Assembly (NCBI RefSeq): GCF_901709675.1
Contig: NC_051103.1
Span: 8,417,501-8,481,500 of the forward strand
Reading direction: 5' to 3'
DNA from: Syngnathus acus
Lineage: Eukaryota; Chordata; Actinopteri; Syngnathiformes; Syngnathidae
DNA: 64,000 bases
Part shown: positions 25,781-38,616 of the stretch, one piece after another
Numbering within the stretch: position 1 is the first letter of the stretch
How the letters are laid out: every line of letters starts with the position of its first letter
The notes under the pieces: model-generated
Seen by the model: only the letters and a program-made list of their open reading frames with translations
Databases searched by the model: none
Told to the model about the DNA's origin: nothing
Program-made: the position numbers and the translations under genes

Positions 25781-26280
25781 CTGTGGAGTGATCATAAAAA
25801 GCTTGAGGGGACTGCCACTCAGCCTGCAAAGAGGAGGCTGACTCGGCTCACGTCGCCTCCACAAATCAATGCAATGAGAATTTATCGAAGGAGCGAGAGA
25901 GAGAGAGAGAGAGAGAGCCAGTGCACCACTGCAGGACTTTTAGGGATATCTCTGCACATTATCAAGTACATTATATGAGGCGAGGAACACAAGAGCACTC
26001 CGACCATCCTACGCAGGCCAAAATACATGTGGGTGGCATTGAAGGGGAAAAAAAGGCAGCAAGTAGTGTTGCTTCTAGCAGGAGCTGTCAAATCAGCAGT
26101 CTCCACCCAGAAAGTTTCACTTTCTTTCAATTCTGGGCACAGAAATGAAAGTGCAGCCAGAAAATGGGCCCAATGGACAGATGGAACAACCTTATGTGCT
26201 TTGTAGTTCATCCTATATTTTAGACCTCACACTGAGCCCTATTTTAGTTGATTTGCTCTGAGGACGTTTCTGCCATGTGC

Positions 26281-26379
26281 AGGCAAGGCAAGGCAAGGCA
26301 AGGCAAGGCAAGGCAAGGCAAGGCAAGGCAAGGCAAGGCAAGGCAAGGCAAGGCAAGGCAAGGCAAGGCAAGGCAAGGC
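26281..26379 (+). repeat. AAGGC pentamer tandem repeat
   Basis: About 20 perfect AAGGC units upstream of the B30.2 gene. A simple sequence repeat; the open frames over it (for example LPCLALPCLA) are artefacts. The surrounding 25781-26850 holds a GA run (25899-25918) and no supported exon. Confidence 0.95.
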
Positions 26380-26854
26380 GCTGAAAGATTAAGAGGAAAT
26401 CCAGGATTACTTCTGCTGGACAAACCAAGGTAGTTACTTTCTACCAAACAAGACACTCATAGCCACGACGTCACAACAACATGCACATTTGCTGATATGT
26501 ACAAAAAGCTTCATAAGCACGCTACACAACGTTATGTCAAATCACCGTCAAAATACAAATGAAAAGGTAGAAAATAGAATGAGGTCAATAACAAACAACA
26601 AAACGTGCACGCACACGTGCAGGCAGTAGCAATTTGGTTGCAGAATATTTGTATTTTTAAAATACTGACCTCTGAGAGAGACGAATGTCCGTTCTTAATA
26701 CCTTTGTAATGTGCCCGCGATGGTGTTTTTTTGTTTATTTTTTTTCCCCCCCGAACTCCGCCTAATTTAGCGCATCATTCCGAGACCCGGTGAGCACTTG
26801 GACTGCGACAAGAGCGTCTGAGCGCTTTCCACTTATCCGTCTTGGCCGACTCAG

Positions 26855-27420
26855 AACTGCACTTTACTATTGTAACCGCTAGAGGGCGACATATGCATAC
26901 AAACCAATGGTTTTGTATGTTTCGATGGTCTTCGTGTTTTTTCCTTTCTTCCTTCGATTTTTTTGTTTTTTTTGTTAGCTGTTAGAATAAAGTGAGGAAT
27001 CATAGAAATGGTGGTGCGTTTGGTTTCACATTGCAGATGAAACCAATGTAAATACATTTACGTTTCTTAATTTTGTAATTTACATTGCTGTATCGCAACT
27101 ATATTTATAAACAGACGATAGCGGCTCTTTGAACTGCAGTTCACTATTATAACCGCGAGAGAGCGACATATGTACACAAACCAATGGTGTATGTTTTGAT
27201 GGTCTTCGTATTTTTTCCTTTCTTCCTTCGTGTTTTTTTTTTTTTTTTTTTTTGCTTAGCAGTTAGAATAAAGAATCAAGTGAGGAATCATACGAATGGT
27301 GGTGCGTTTGGTTTCACATTGCAGATGACACAAATGTAAAGTGATTTCGGTTTCTCAATGTTGTCATTTACATGACTGTATTGCAACCATATTTATAAAT
27401 AGACGTTGGTGGCTCTTTGA
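26855..27420 (+). repeat. Tandem duplication of about 275 bases
   Basis: Two diverged copies (about 26855-27130 and 27131-27420) share in order gaactgca, gagggcgacatatg / gagagcgacatatg, the segment around atggtcttcgt, a T-rich run, gttagaataaag, gaggaatcata, ggtggtgcgtttggtttcac and atatttataaa. They differ by small indels and substitutions, so the duplication is not recent. It lies between the B30.2 gene and the RUN-domain gene; function unknown. Confidence 0.85.
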
Positions 27421-27742
27421 ATGAATTACTGGTAACAAGTGCATGTTTGCATTCTCCATTGATTTTATTTCTGATTGTTCTCGAAGACGCATACAATTCG
27501 AAAGAGTCTTTGAACGCACCATGCTGTCGTTGTCACGTTGGCTGCACGCAAGATGCCCCCAAGCTGTTTCCGAATCAAGTGGTGAGTATGTTGAATGCTT
27601 CCACATTTTTGGCGTCTTCTTCCAACCCTATCATTTGACGCAAACGCGCTGCTAGCTATATTGCCCGCGTAGTTGTGAGGAAGGTTGGTTGAACGCACGA
27701 CGCGGAAGTGAGGCTTTGATGCCAGCTGATCGCTGGCTGAAG

Positions 27743-30541
27743 ATGGCCCCCAAAGATCCGCTTCTCAGCGCACTCAAAGGTAACGACGACTTCCACAACG
27801 TGGGCTCATCATGAAGGGAGTGGGATTCATGTTGGGGTTGTTTGTTTGTTTGTTTGTTTGTTTGTTTGTTTGCTTGTTTGCTTGTTTGCCTCCCCCGGCT
27901 GCAAGTGTGCTTGTTGAACCTGCAATCGAACGATGGGCAGACGGTGACGGACAGCAACCCTCAGCTGACTTGTTGCTGCCAGCTTCTTGAGCTGCTACTC
28001 AGGAAAGGACTCCAACGTGAGTGCTCCATTCGGGATAGATACACTTGACACTGGCCAAGACAATTGCACCTTTGATTGCAGCTCTTTTCAAAGCGGAATG
28101 TGCGTGCTATCTTTCTAGAGCCAGTCCTCAGTCTGGTTCATAGAGACTACTGGCATTGTTTTGAGCAGCTTCTTCCCAAAGATACATGCGGCAGGTAGAA
28201 ACGTTTTCATGGAAGAGGCGGAAGGAACATCGAGGGAAAGGCTAACGCCGTTTGTTTTGAGGCTGTCCACCGTGGCGTCGGCTGTGGAACAGACGAAAGC
28301 GTGCAGGAAGCTGATCTCGGCTCAGGGCCGAGGCCGTTACCTGCTCCGGTTGGCCCTCGGCCGCAAGACCCTGCCGCAGTTCATCGCTCACCTCCTGCAC
28401 ACTCCCACGGTCCTGGAGGTCAGATCTATATTTTCTCTTTCAATTGCTGGACTAGAAATCAAGTTAAAGAACAACAACCATGTACTCATTTGTCAACAAC
28501 TGTAATGACAACATACGGTGGTCCCCTATCATTTCAGTGGTACAGCCCAACCTTGTCAATTCTCAGGAATGAAGAATTTTCAGGTGAAGATTTGGATCAA
28601 AGCTTTAAGCAATAAATAGTTCAGGGAGTCAAACGTCAATATATTTGACTCTCTCTTCCAGAACCTTTCATGTCCCTGCTCTTGGTTCTCTCCCAAATGG
28701 ATTTCAAAGTGGACATGGAGGTCAGAGCTGTTTGATGACTTGACAAGAGTGCTTGAATGAATGGGTGAATCAGCTCCCTCAAATGAAACTGTCTCTGTAC
28801 AGAATTGCAGTTTTTTGGATGAAAGCTGGCTTTTACCGGTCGGTAACAATGCTTTCGACTTTATTCTTCGTGAAATATTCATCGCAATACAATCTGAGAA
28901 ATATGTTTTCTAGGTGTGTGAGCTATATGAAGTAGTACCGTGTCGACAGGTGGGAATGGTCTTCAGGTTTGTATTTGATAGTTTGTATTTTATTTTCAAA
29001 GTGTTTTGAATTCATTGCATCTGTTATTTCAAACATTATTGGACGACCTTTTTTTAGCTACCTCAATGGACGCGTCTTCCTTCTGGACATGATATCTGGC
29101 GGCCAAGCACACGTTGACCAGTTTATCAGCCGTGGCGACGTCATTGATGAGATCAATGGCACCTGTCTGAGGAACTCCAAGAGCGGACAGGTACAAAAGT
29201 GCTTACTCTTGTCGAAATCATTTGATTGCATGGAGGAATCGGAATTTCGGTTTCTTTGTGTGTCTTGACATATGAAGGGATTGACAATAAAGCTGACTTT
29301 GACTTTGACTTTGATCACAACCAAGTCCCCTTAGAATCAATGAGTAAGGGGTGGCCAGGGGTATGTAGCCACCTCGTTAGCCTTAGCCTTGCGGCCACAT
29401 TTCCTCCAAGTTGTCATTAAACCTGTACAGCGACATCCAAACGTTCCATGTGTAATTGTCCAATTAACAAAACCACCAGAACTTGTTTGTAGGCAGGTGT
29501 GGTTCTATCGCGATTGAAAGGCTGCTTCCTGTCCATCCGCGTTGTGCGTTGGCGGGCCCGGGACGGAACAGTGTATCGTCCTCTGGTCAAACTGCTGCGG
29601 ACTCTCAGGATCGAGAACCCGTGGCTGCAACTTGGTCCTGCTCCCTCCCACCAGCCTGCTAATGACCCAAGAACTTCTCCTCCAACACAGTGTTTCAAAG
29701 AAGGAAGGCAAGTCAGTGAAAGAAGTCAATAAAACTCCCAATAAAACTTGACATATTCCCCATCTCCTCTTGGCAGGATTGTGTACATTGTCCACTTCTT
29801 GGGGGACACAAACATTGGAAAGGTAAAACCATTGGGGGGGGGGGGTTTTTTGAGGAAAAGAATGAAATGGTGTGACAAATATATATGTTCTATTTTTAGT
29901 TTGGAACCAAAGAGGTGTTGCCGTTTGCAATTTCACACGTGTTGCAGGAAAACCAGCCAAGCAAGGTGAAGATGGCACTCCCAGGTCTGAAGAGCTAGCT
30001 GTTTTTTGTCATCCATTTTATTCGAAACACTGTGTTCTTTGTTCCACAGGAAGTGCATTTAGATTTGAAAGAAACACATTTGACGTGCACAGAGAGCAGC
30101 AGTAATGAGGTGGGTATATGCGCACTGTTAACTGCATGGATTGAACTTTTTCTCAAATATGAATCCGGTTTGATTTCTATAGACACTGTGTGAACATCAC
30201 TACCCAGATATTTCATGTGTCGGGAGGTACGCACAGCCAGATTACAGCATATTGGGTTTTTGTGTCATGTAAGTATCAGAAAGAAATGGCCACAATCATT
30301 TTAGCCTGATATTTAAACAGGTGATGTCATTCTCAGTAAGAGACCACCAGAAACTCCATCCACCAGCTCTCCAACAAGATTCAGTTGTGTGGTGCTCAAA
30401 GCTGCTTGCTCCAAAGAGTGCGAAGAGATTGTTAAGCGAATAGGTAAGACATTCATTGACATTCATTGGCGTAGTCCACAAACTAAGATCCAACTTTCTT
30501 TTGCAGCCACTGGTTTTAAGCACACAGAATGGTTTGTATGA
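27743..30541 (+). CDS. RUN domain protein with PDZ-like and PTB-like regions
   Basis: Sixteen coding exons from ATG at 27743 (MAPKDPLLSALK) to TGA at 30539, mostly in strict phase. The N-terminal third is a RUN domain (LTCCCQLLELLLRKGLQ, VLSLVHRDYWHCFEQLLP, GRYLLRLALGRKTLPQFIAH). RUN domains commonly bind small GTPases or motor-linked partners. A middle part (28914-29707) resembles a PDZ domain (GGQAHVDQFISRGDVIDEIN). The C-terminal part (29777-30541) resembles a PTB/PID domain (RIVYIVHFLGDTNIGKFGTK, VLPFAISHVLQ, FSCVVLKAACSKECEEIVKR). This suggests an adaptor protein in membrane traffic or signalling (inference). The intron after 29707 has a GC donor (gcaagt). The join between the exon at 30183 and the one at 30321 does not keep frame with its best donor. 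I do not recognise a gene symbol. Confidence 0.82.
27838..27885 (+). repeat. GTTT tetramer microsatellite
   Basis: GTTT array grading into GCTT in the first intron of the RUN-domain gene, shortly before the acceptor at 27906. Confidence 0.9.
29277..29316 (+). mobile_element. Retroposon 3' tail
   Basis: The sequence ggattgacaataaagctgac followed by repeated TTTGAC is a 3' end shared by many fish SINE/LINE copies. It sits in an intron of the RUN-domain gene. Only the tail is recognisable. Confidence 0.45.
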
Positions 30542-30551
30542 TACATGTGTA

Positions 30552-30557
30552 AATAAA
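30552..30557 (+). terminator. Polyadenylation signal of the RUN-domain gene
   Basis: AATAAA 11 bases past the stop codon; a second AATAAA follows near 30590. On the opposite strand ATTAAA at 30630-30625 could serve the convergent H3.3 transcript, so the two 3' ends nearly meet. Confidence 0.5.
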
Positions 30558-31081
30558 CAGTTCAAACTCAAAAGAGTGAATCATCAATAAATCACACATA
30601 CAAGAAAGTCTACTCATAAAGTACTTTAATAGAAAGATGTGACAATTCTCAATTATTAAAATGTAGCTGCCAGGGTTTTGTTCAATCTTGGAAAACATGT
30701 AAAAAGCAGTCCCGAAAAATGAGGTCTGCTCCTTGCACCAAGTGTTGTGTAACAGTAGTGAAGAGATCTGTTGGGCAAGCTGCATTTTGTGCCGGAAAAT
30801 GGTAGCCAATAGGTGACGCCATCAACATGGAGGGATGGAGGGAGGCGGTTATCCACAAAAACTCGAGGGAAGGAAAGGGGCTGTGATGTCTTAACACGTA
30901 ACAATCCACATAACAGGCAAATATTCCTATGCAACTACCCATTAACTTGTGGAATGGTTGATGGCTAAAATGCAATACAAAAGTCAAACTCGAGAAATAA
31001 TAATAAAAAAAAAAAAAAGTCCACAAAAAACTTTAGGTATGATAAATAGGATTATTTGTCCCGACACCACCATCAAGAGGT

Positions 31082-33002
<1,921 letters not shown>

Positions 33003-36000
33003 ATGTCTAAATGCACGCACCCGATACCCCCATTATCCTCATCAGGGACTACCGGTGGTCATTCGTCGTCCTCGTCGTCTTCGTCCGCTGGGGGCTCGAC
33101 CTCTCCCGCAACCGTGTTGAACGTTCAGCCCGAAAAACCCCAACACTACACGTACGTAATGTTAGCCTATTAGCCCATATGCTAGCTAAAATGTACACAA
33201 ACTCACGTGCGATCAGCTTTGCGTCCTGTACTTAAGTTATATCATTTTACAAAATGCTTCTCAAACAAGATTCTCTTTTGACTATACGCTTGCAAATCGC
33301 GATTAACTTGCAGACGCCAACATTGTATTTGATGGATTGATTCGTCTTGAATGCAACATGAAAGTATTGGAGCCCGAAATATGCGACTAAAGTATGGAAT
33401 GGTTTGTATGAATGAAATGAATGATAGCTTTGTAACCATGAATTTGAGTCCCGTGTGATGCGTTTTTCAGATATCTCAAGGAATTCCGAACGGAGCAGTG
33501 TCCCCTCTTTGTACAGCATAAATGTACACAACACCGGCCTTTTTCCTGTTTCCACTGGCACTTCTTGAACCAAAGGCGTCGCAGGCCCGTGAGAAGACGG
33601 GACGGAACATTCAACTACAGTCCAGATGTCTACTGTACCAAATATGACGAGGGAACGGGAACCTGTCCTGACGGAGATGAGTAAGGGGAAAACGAAGCCA
33701 TTTGGTCGTTTGACGACAACATTTTTTCAGGATGCAAAGGACAATTGTAAAAGCGGCCGATGTATCGTTATCTCTACGTTATCATCTGAAAGCCGCCCTT
33801 CACTCACATGTATTTTCTTCCATACAGTCAAATAGTGGACTAAAGAAATGGAAATGCGTTGTGCTGAAGAAATGCTAAGTTGTAAACAATTCCCACTTTA
33901 CATTTCAATTCATGCACGGTGAAAAATGTCCTCTCCAGGTGTGCCTTTTTACATCGGACAGCCGGAGACACGGAACGAAGGTATCACCTCCGCTACTATA
34001 AGACGGGATCTTGCATTCACGAAACGGATACAAAAGGCCACTGCAGCAAAAACGGCTGCCATTGTGCTTTTGCGCACGGTTCACACGACTTGCGCAGCCC
34101 TGTGTATGATGTCAGGTGTGGAAAATGATCTCGAAGGTTCAATCATCCTCTTCAAGTAAGATACTGGAGTTTACGTTGCATCTGCCGACAGGGAAGCGCA
34201 GGTCGTTGAGTGTCAAGGTGGCGCGGGGCCCTCCGAAGGAGCCGGAGGAGACGCGCAGGCGGCGAGTACGGCGCTCATCGAGAAGATTCTGAGCGAGGAA
34301 CCGCGCTGGCAAGGTACAGCGAAGCGAAATGTCAACAGCGGCGCCTCGTTCTGACGCTTTCCCATTTTCTCGTCTCCTCAGATAACAACTACGTGTTGTC
34401 CCACTACAAGACGGAACTGTGCAAGAAGCCGCCGCGCTTGTGTCGTCAAGGTTACGCCTGCCCGTATTATCATAACAGCAAAGACAGGCGGCGCAGCCCA
34501 CATAAGCACAAATACAGGTGCGTTGGATCTCATCAGCCTTTTGTCAGCCGACGCTCTGCTTGAAGCGTACTCGACTACTCACCGTTAACACCCGCAGAGC
34601 TTTGCCTTGTCCGGCTGTCAAACTCAGCGAGGAGTGGGGCGATCCCAGCAAATGTCAGTGCGCCGAGGGATGTCAGTATTGCCACACGAGAACGGAACAA
34701 CAGTTCCATCCTGAGGTAGGTGCCTTTCCCAATCCGAGCTGAACTTTTGGGAAAAGCCCAACTAATCTGACGGTTGAACTTTTTCTGCACAGATTTACAA
34801 GTCCACAAAGTGTAATGACATGCAACAGTGCGGCAGCTGTCCCCGAGGACCCTTTTGTGCTTTTGCTCATGTTGAAAGTAAGCCCATCGCCGCACGTCAC
34901 CCTTTACGTTTTCAAAAACCCACTCATCTGACTTCCAATTTGAAATCCGCTCGCTCCAGAAGCTTTTGTCTTCGAGGAGTCCTTCTCCTACCCCAGATCC
35001 CCCCCACCACAACCCGGTCCCGTGGAGGAGCTCGCAGACTCCAGAGGACACAATAAGGGCCCGGCTCGTGGCTCTGATCCCTTCTCGCCCCCTGCCGGGT
35101 CGCATGTTGCTGAGCGAAGCCTGCTGGGTAGTGTGCTAAGTTTGTGTGAGGACATGAGGGGAGCAGCTGAGCCTTTGTCTCCTTGGGCTGGTGAAGGAGG
35201 CTATGGCAGGGCGCCTGGATTTGAGAGGGAGGATCAGGTGAGATGAAGGAAAAGGAATGAAAGTGATGGGGAAAATGAAGCGTCAAATTTGCTTGATGAA
35301 TCAGACTCCTCTCAATGGCACGCTTGCAAAATGCAATCGATGGTTCATGAAGCAAATTTGAAGTTGGAGCATGCATGGATAAAGACATCTTTGTATTCAG
35401 GCTAAACAAAGAAGCTTTGCGCTGGAGCAGCGCAGCAGGGAAGTGACATCAGCGCCAAGCAGTAAACAGGTCCATTTTCCGCCCTCCGACTTTATGATGT
35501 CACACACACACACGCACTCAGTGGAACTCTATTCTATCCCCTTCAGGATCTACTGGTTTTTCTACCAGTAGGCAGCCCTTTAAGCCTGTCATCCAGCATC
35601 CCCTCCAGTCTGGCGGCAACCCCGCCAAGCCCCGCCCCCCTCGGACCGCCAAGCGTGGCATCAGGCATGAACGCCAACGCCTTGCCCTTCTATCCCACCA
35701 GTGAGACTGTGGAGTCTGTTGTGGGTATGTCCAGATGTAGTACTTTGATGTTTTTTTTTTGGAAGGATTCAAATGATTGTTGTGCCGCTGTGGTCTTTGA
35801 TGCAGAGTCGGCGCTGGATGATCTTGACCTGAATGATTTTGGTGCTTCAGCATTGGAGAGTAGTTCAAGTTTGCCGCGGGTGGGAGTGAGGCCTGGTAAT
35901 TGTGTAACATCTGCAAAAGAAATGCTTCAAAGCAGCCATATCATCTCCATTGTGTTTTGGTAGGTGGGAAGCGGCTTCAGAGTTCTGCCCCAGTCAACAT

Positions 36001-37068
36001 CCCGGGATCCTTTAGCGCACCAGCTCCTTTTAGCTCTCCTTCGCCGTCCCCGCCGATCAGACCACGCGCTTCTCCATTCTTCTCCACTCAGCTCTCCCAA
36101 CCTGGCCAACAAGAGAGCCCCTTCCTGGGCCCATCTCATAGCTCCTTAGGTTTGCCGAGCTTCACTCATGCAACATGATGTGTGTGACCCTCCCTCCCTC
36201 CCGCATTCCGTCTCTGCTTTGTAGGTCTCAATGGTATGAGCAGTCACATCTGGGAGCACTTCCCCTCAGGGCAGGGCTCCCCTGGCACCCCCCCTGCCTT
36301 GATGCCCTCCGGCCCTTGCACAGAGACGTCCAGGCTCAAACAGGAACTCGAGGAGGCTCACAGGGCGCTGAAGCAGTGGGGACACAGCTGGAAACACACA
36401 GCTCAGGTAGGGCAGAGTTCATCCTTTCTCTTACTGCTCGCGAGCGGTCAAGCGGGAGCGGCACGGTCAACTGAATTGGCAAATAGCTCACCGACACTGT
36501 CCTGCAGTCGTGGGCCGCGCTGAAAGCAGACGCTGAGGAGTCGCGTGCCCTCGCGGGACGCTTGGCCGCGGAGGCCGAGAGATCCAGGCATTGTGAGGAG
36601 GAGGTGCAGAGGCAATCTTCTCTCCTGGAGGAAGCGCTGGAGACCCTGAGGAGTGGAGACCACCCCCACCTATCATTACACCAGCTCCAGATGCTCCACA
36701 GACTTCCTTTGGAATCCATCCTCAGTCTGCAGGCACAACTCTGCAGCTGCTTACACACCGTGGAACAGGTAATAAATAGCTCACCAGATCATTTGGGTTC
36801 TATTTGTTGTTCACTCTTATGCGCTGCTGTGACAAGTGGATTTCCCCGCTGTGGGATGAATAAAGTTCTATCATCATGATGCCTCTCTCCCGAGGTGGTG
36901 TACAAGAAGCAGAGGCAGTGTTGCGTGTCATGTGGAGAGCAGGGCTCCGTCTCCCTGCCCTGCGGCCATGGACTACATTGCGAGAGCTGCTCGACAACCA
37001 CCACGTGCCCCCTTTGTCCTGAAGCCGCACTGGAGCAGAAGCAGCAACAACAGCAGCAGCTCTCTTGA
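33003..37068 (+). CDS. unk: Unkempt, CCCH zinc-finger RNA-binding protein
   Basis: Cytoplasmic sequence-specific RNA-binding protein that represses translation and shapes early neuronal morphology. The start is MSKC followed by a serine-rich stretch and VQPEKPQHYTYLKEFRTEQC. A series of CCCH zinc fingers follows: CPLFVQHKCTQHRPFSCFHWH, the CAFLHRT region, YYKTGSCIHETDTKGHCSK, CKKPPRLCRQGYACPYYH, CQYCHTRTEQQFHPE and CNDMQQCGSCPRGPFCAFAH. The middle is proline/serine-rich and includes GFEREDQ, MNANALPFYPTS and SALDDLDLNDFG. The C-terminal part has a coiled coil (36300-36770) and a RING-like CCVSCGEQGSVSLPCGHG ... CPLCPEAA, ending in polyglutamine-LS. Stop TGA at 37066. Every block matches vertebrate UNK in order. 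The serine run in exon 1 and the polyglutamine end differ from human. Confidence 0.96.
36821..36879 (+). mobile_element. Retroposon 3' tail in unk intron
   Basis: The run gctgtgacaagtggatttcc, continuing through ccgctgtgggatgaataaag, is a 3' tail shared by many fish LINE/SINE copies. It lies in the last unk intron, sense orientation. Confidence 0.45.
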
Positions 37069-38403
37069 CCCTTGGGACCGGTCGAACCACCGCGCCGCCG
37101 TGGAAATTCCACGTGGGTCAGTCCTGATTCCTCAACTACCAGCCGTAGCCGTGGCAGACTTTGCCCAGGTTCTTTGTTTTTACTGCAACAAATGATTCCT
37201 GACAGATGATCATTTGATGAGGTGTACAGTGAACTCTTGCAAAAATCCCTCCATTTTGGACATCTAGCCCCCCAAAACTGCCCAAAGATACCACCAGATG
37301 GTGATAAAGCACTTCGCTCCTCAACATAATAAAAACGATACATTTTATTTGCAAGGCGCCTTTCAAGGTCGCCGTACAAACATAAAATAGCATACACAAT
37401 TCAAAGAAAGAGTCGAGTTCCTTGGCACCAAGTTGGCACCAAGTTGGCACCGAAGCAATAGTTCTATTTTAGACATGGCTGCAAAACAGCAAAGAGGTGG
37501 GACTTGCCCACTCAATCTCAAATGCGGGGGTTCACTGTACTCACAGTGAATTCTATTTCCAGTCATACCAGGGGGAAGGAACACCAGTATCAGTATATTT
37601 GAAGAGCTATCGCTCATGACCAGCAACACTGGAATTTCTTTTCTGCTTTAGAAGGATATGTGGCCATATTTTGGTCCACATCAACAACAGGCAAAAAGAA
37701 AAGAATGATTACGGCGGCGGTTTACAAAGGGAAGCATTAGCATTTTTTCTTTTTTTTTCTTGCTAACTAATTTCATAAAGGTTAACTTGAGGCATGTCGA
37801 CTTTTATACATTTTTGACATTGCTTCTGTCCAAATGGCATCGTTTTACAATGATTATCGAAATGGATGGATGACTAAGCAGCCATTTTTATATCTTAACC
37901 AATTTACAAGTCTTACTTAAGTGATGTGCGACAGACAGTAAACCCTCAAGGGCGCATGTAAATTGTACACGATATAGCTACAGCCAAAGGGGGTCACCAT
38001 ATCGCAGGTCTAGGTTAGATTGAATTTCTTTTGATTAGCAAAAAAGAAATAAAAATAGAACATCGAGGAGCAAAGTAAAAAAAAAAAAAAGTATGGACAA
38101 CAGGCAGCCTCTGTTAAAGCACTCAGGTTTCTCTAAGAGGAATGCATGTGAACACAATCAAGTTAAATATACTCAGTCGACTTGTGTAGTCTTTTAAATG
38201 ACATTTTTTATTTCATAACTTTTCACCTTGTCTCAATTACACACATTTGTCTTCATACCTGCCATTTGTCATTGTTGACATTTCATTTGACATCTTCTGT
38301 TCAATGACATCATATTTGATTGCACTGATTGGAAAAAGCATTAGCATTAGTTGATTTTCATCTTTTACCAGTGTTTCATTGTAAATGGATTTAGTTCAAT
38401 AAA
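37069..38403 (+). other. unk: unk 3' untranslated region with AATAAA at 38398-38403
   Basis: AT-rich non-coding stretch downstream of unk. The first good AATAAA on this strand is at 38398-38403, at the edge of the 72-base triplication that covers the unc13d stop codon. The two transcripts are therefore tail-to-tail and probably almost touch. A gatcatttga/tgatgaggtg region at 37200-37560 shows no coding potential. Confidence 0.5.
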
Positions 38404-38616
38404 GCAAATTGTATATTTTTAAATGAAAGGCAAGCCTTTGTGTGTCATGGTTGACTTTGCTCCCTGGACTGTAAAGCAAATTGTATATTTTTAAATGAAA
38501 GGCAAGCCTTTGTGTGTCATGGTTGACTTTGCTCCCTGGACTGTAAAGCAAATTGTATATTTTTAAATGAAAGGCAAGCCTTTGTGTGTCATGGTTGACT
38601 TTGCTCCCTGGACTGT
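38401..38616 (+). repeat. Perfect 72-base triplication over the unc13d stop codon
   Basis: Three identical 72-base units at 38401-38472, 38473-38544 and 38545-38616. Each holds ggcaagcctttgtgtgtcat and tgactttgctccctggactg. On the minus strand each unit carries the last unc13d codons and the TGA stop; only the unit at 38545-38616 is joined to the reading frame. The identity of copies implies a recent event or an assembly artefact. Confidence 0.95.

Noticed and set aside
27521-27581. ATG-led frame with a following gtgagt donor upstream of the RUN-domain gene
   Set aside because: MLSLSRWLHARC... could be an upstream coding exon, but its phase and sequence do not join convincingly to the RUN-domain gene and the ATG at 27743 gives a complete start.
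36789-37397. Minus-strand frame of 202 codons opposite the unk 3' end
   Set aside because: Antisense to the unk RING-like exon and 3' UTR; contains poly-Cys from the CAG run and has no own evidence.
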